Shown here: in pieces, positions 23,791 to 24,319 of the stretch
Layout: the number at the start of each line of letters is the position of its first letter
How positions within the stretch are numbered: position 1 is the stretch's first letter
Source: Gemmatimonadota bacterium
GTDB lineage: Bacteria; JBHIER01; G020348925
Length of the DNA: 24,319 bases
Direction of reading: 5' to 3'
NCBI GenBank assembly: GCA_020348925.1
Contig: CP070758.1
Span: forward strand, 3,227,983 to 3,252,301
The notes under the pieces: generated by a model
Seen by the model: the letters and a program-made list of their open reading frames with translations, nothing else
Told to the model about the DNA's origin: nothing
The model's database searches: none
Program-made: the position numbers and the translations under genes

Positions 23791-23876
23791 TGTTGGGAAG
23801 AGAGCGTCGCCCCACCTGTGTGACGATCATGCGACGGGATACAATATGCATCACGCTCCTCGATACTTCCCCAACA
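23791..23876 (+). repeat. Nested inverted repeat, 86 bases, unassigned
   Basis: The outer arms TGTTGGGAAG (23791-23800) and CTTCCCCAACA (23866-23876) pair with one bulged base. Inside, AGAGC (23801-23805) pairs with GCTCCT (23855-23860) with one bulge, and GTCGC (23806-23810) with GCGAC (23831-23835). It sits between a terminator and the next tRNA promoter, with no reading frame of note. Confidence 0.5.
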
Positions 23877-23892
23877 ATTGTGAAGGAAACCC

Positions 23893-23921
23893 TTGACAAA
23901 CGATGAAGCGTGTTGTAATTT
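23893..23921 (+). promoter_or_regulatory. Promoter of tRNA-Arg
   Basis: TTGACA (23893-23898), a 17-base spacer and TAATTT (23916-23921); the tRNA begins 31 bases later. Confidence 0.6.
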
Positions 23922-23952
23922 TACCGCATAAAAACGAGTCCTTTCACATGAT

Positions 23953-24029
23953 GCGCCCATAGCTCAATTGGATAGAGCATCTGACTACGGATCAGAAGGT
24001 TGGGGGTTCAAGTCCCTCTGGGCGTGCCA
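23953..24029 (+). tRNA. tRNA-Arg (anticodon ACG)
   Basis: The cloverleaf is 77 bases with encoded CCA. The acceptor pair is GCGCCCA/TGGGCGT (first pair G-T). The anticodon stem TCTGA/TCAGA with loop CTACGGA gives anticodon ACG, whose first base is expected to be changed to inosine by TadA. The T-loop is TTCAAGT. Confidence 0.94.
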
Positions 24030-24034
24030 CTTTA

Positions 24035-24065
24035 AGAGATCGGTCTTCAGGCCGGTCTCTTTTTT
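24035..24065 (+). terminator. Intrinsic terminator after tRNA-Arg
   Basis: AGAGATCGGTC (24035-24045) pairs with GGCCGGTCTCT (24050-24060) with G-T pairs allowed, a TTCA loop and then a run of six or seven T. Confidence 0.9.
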
Positions 24066-24319
24066 GTCGATATTCTCCTCAGCCGGGTTTTGATCCTTTG
24101 CACTTCTTGTGAAACATTTGGAAAACTTGATGTTTTTTTATATTTTAATATCAAAAGTGCTCGCCTCGAATCTCTCCAATGAGGTGAGTGTTTCGAAGAG
24201 TGTAACGAATAGTATGGACAAGGTCATAGGCAATGCTACAGGTGAGAACGAAGGATTCGAAAGCGGTCCTGCTGTTTTAAGAGAGGAGCGTCCGAGTTGA
24301 AGAGTGAACACGTGCAGGA
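24066..24319 (+). other. Window end; possible start of a structured RNA gene
   Basis: The region has no protein gene that I trust. An AT-rich block (24129-24150) is followed by an 8-bp hairpin, CTCGCCTC (24160-24167) with GAGGTGAG (24181-24188). The last bases contain GAGGAGCGTCCG (about 24284-24295), which resembles the GAGGAnnGTCCG start of conserved region I of RNase P RNA. The sequence stops before anything diagnostic, so the identity is open. Confidence 0.2.

Noticed and set aside
24109-24300. 63-codon frame at the right end
   Set aside because: It has no ribosome site and a composition unlike the neighbouring genes, and it overlaps hairpins. A structured RNA is at least as likely.
1-24319. 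CRISPR array
   Set aside because: No short direct repeats with regular spacers were seen. The only tandem repeats are the 312-bp coding units.

Overview
The window looks like a chromosomal piece of a Gram-negative bacterium of the wider Bacteroidota/FCB lineage, perhaps one of its candidate phyla (Marinimicrobia-, KSB1- or Calditrichota-like). The reasons are a C-terminal type IX secretion (Por) sorting domain with an N-Y-P-N-P-F-N-P core, a TonB-dependent receptor followed by a DUF4249 lipoprotein gene, an Omp85-type barrel protein, and VCBS/FG-GAP surface proteins. The phylum is inferred from families, not from a marker gene.

Layout. 1-2430 is the 3' part of a large secreted FG-GAP protein with three exact-period 312-bp repeats. 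2947-6175 is an outer-membrane receptor plus a DUF4249 lipoprotein gene that is cut by one in-frame TAG. 6530-8182 (minus) is a CstA-type transporter. 8454-11696 is a single-chain N6-adenine restriction-modification enzyme or orphan methylase. 11797-15753 is a tight three-gene envelope operon: a barrel-only Omp85 protein, a VCBS lumen/surface protein and a divergent polysaccharide deacetylase. 16112-16834 is pdxJ.

16835-18130 is a gene-poor 1.3 kb stretch with a palindromic repeat, an AT-rich block, a near-consensus sigma70 promoter, about 350 bp of hairpin-rich sequence and a strong intrinsic terminator. This reads as an unassigned short transcript, probably a structured RNA. It lies directly upstream of 18131-20101, a fusion of a PHP phosphoesterase and an ABC/SMC-like ATPase that resembles the TrlF-type proteins linked to bacterial immunity. 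This is the most interesting neighbourhood in the window. 20102-20966 is non-coding and rich in palindromes.

The minus-strand cluster 23198-20967 encodes an EIIA(Ntr)-type PTS protein, a C4 zinc-ribbon protein (overlapping start and stop), a frameshifted LiaF-like remnant and an Obg/DRG-like GTPase with a TGS domain. The right end carries tRNA-Gln(CTG), tRNA-Glu(CTC) and tRNA-Arg(ACG), with recognisable promoters and terminators. The last 30 bases faintly resemble the start of another structured RNA.

Two genes (DUF4249, LiaF-like) are broken by a single change each, one a stop codon and one a G-run indel. Either decay or an assembly error could explain them. Several small palindromic elements with TGTCATT.../...AATGACA ends lie in the gaps and are probably dispersed genome-wide.
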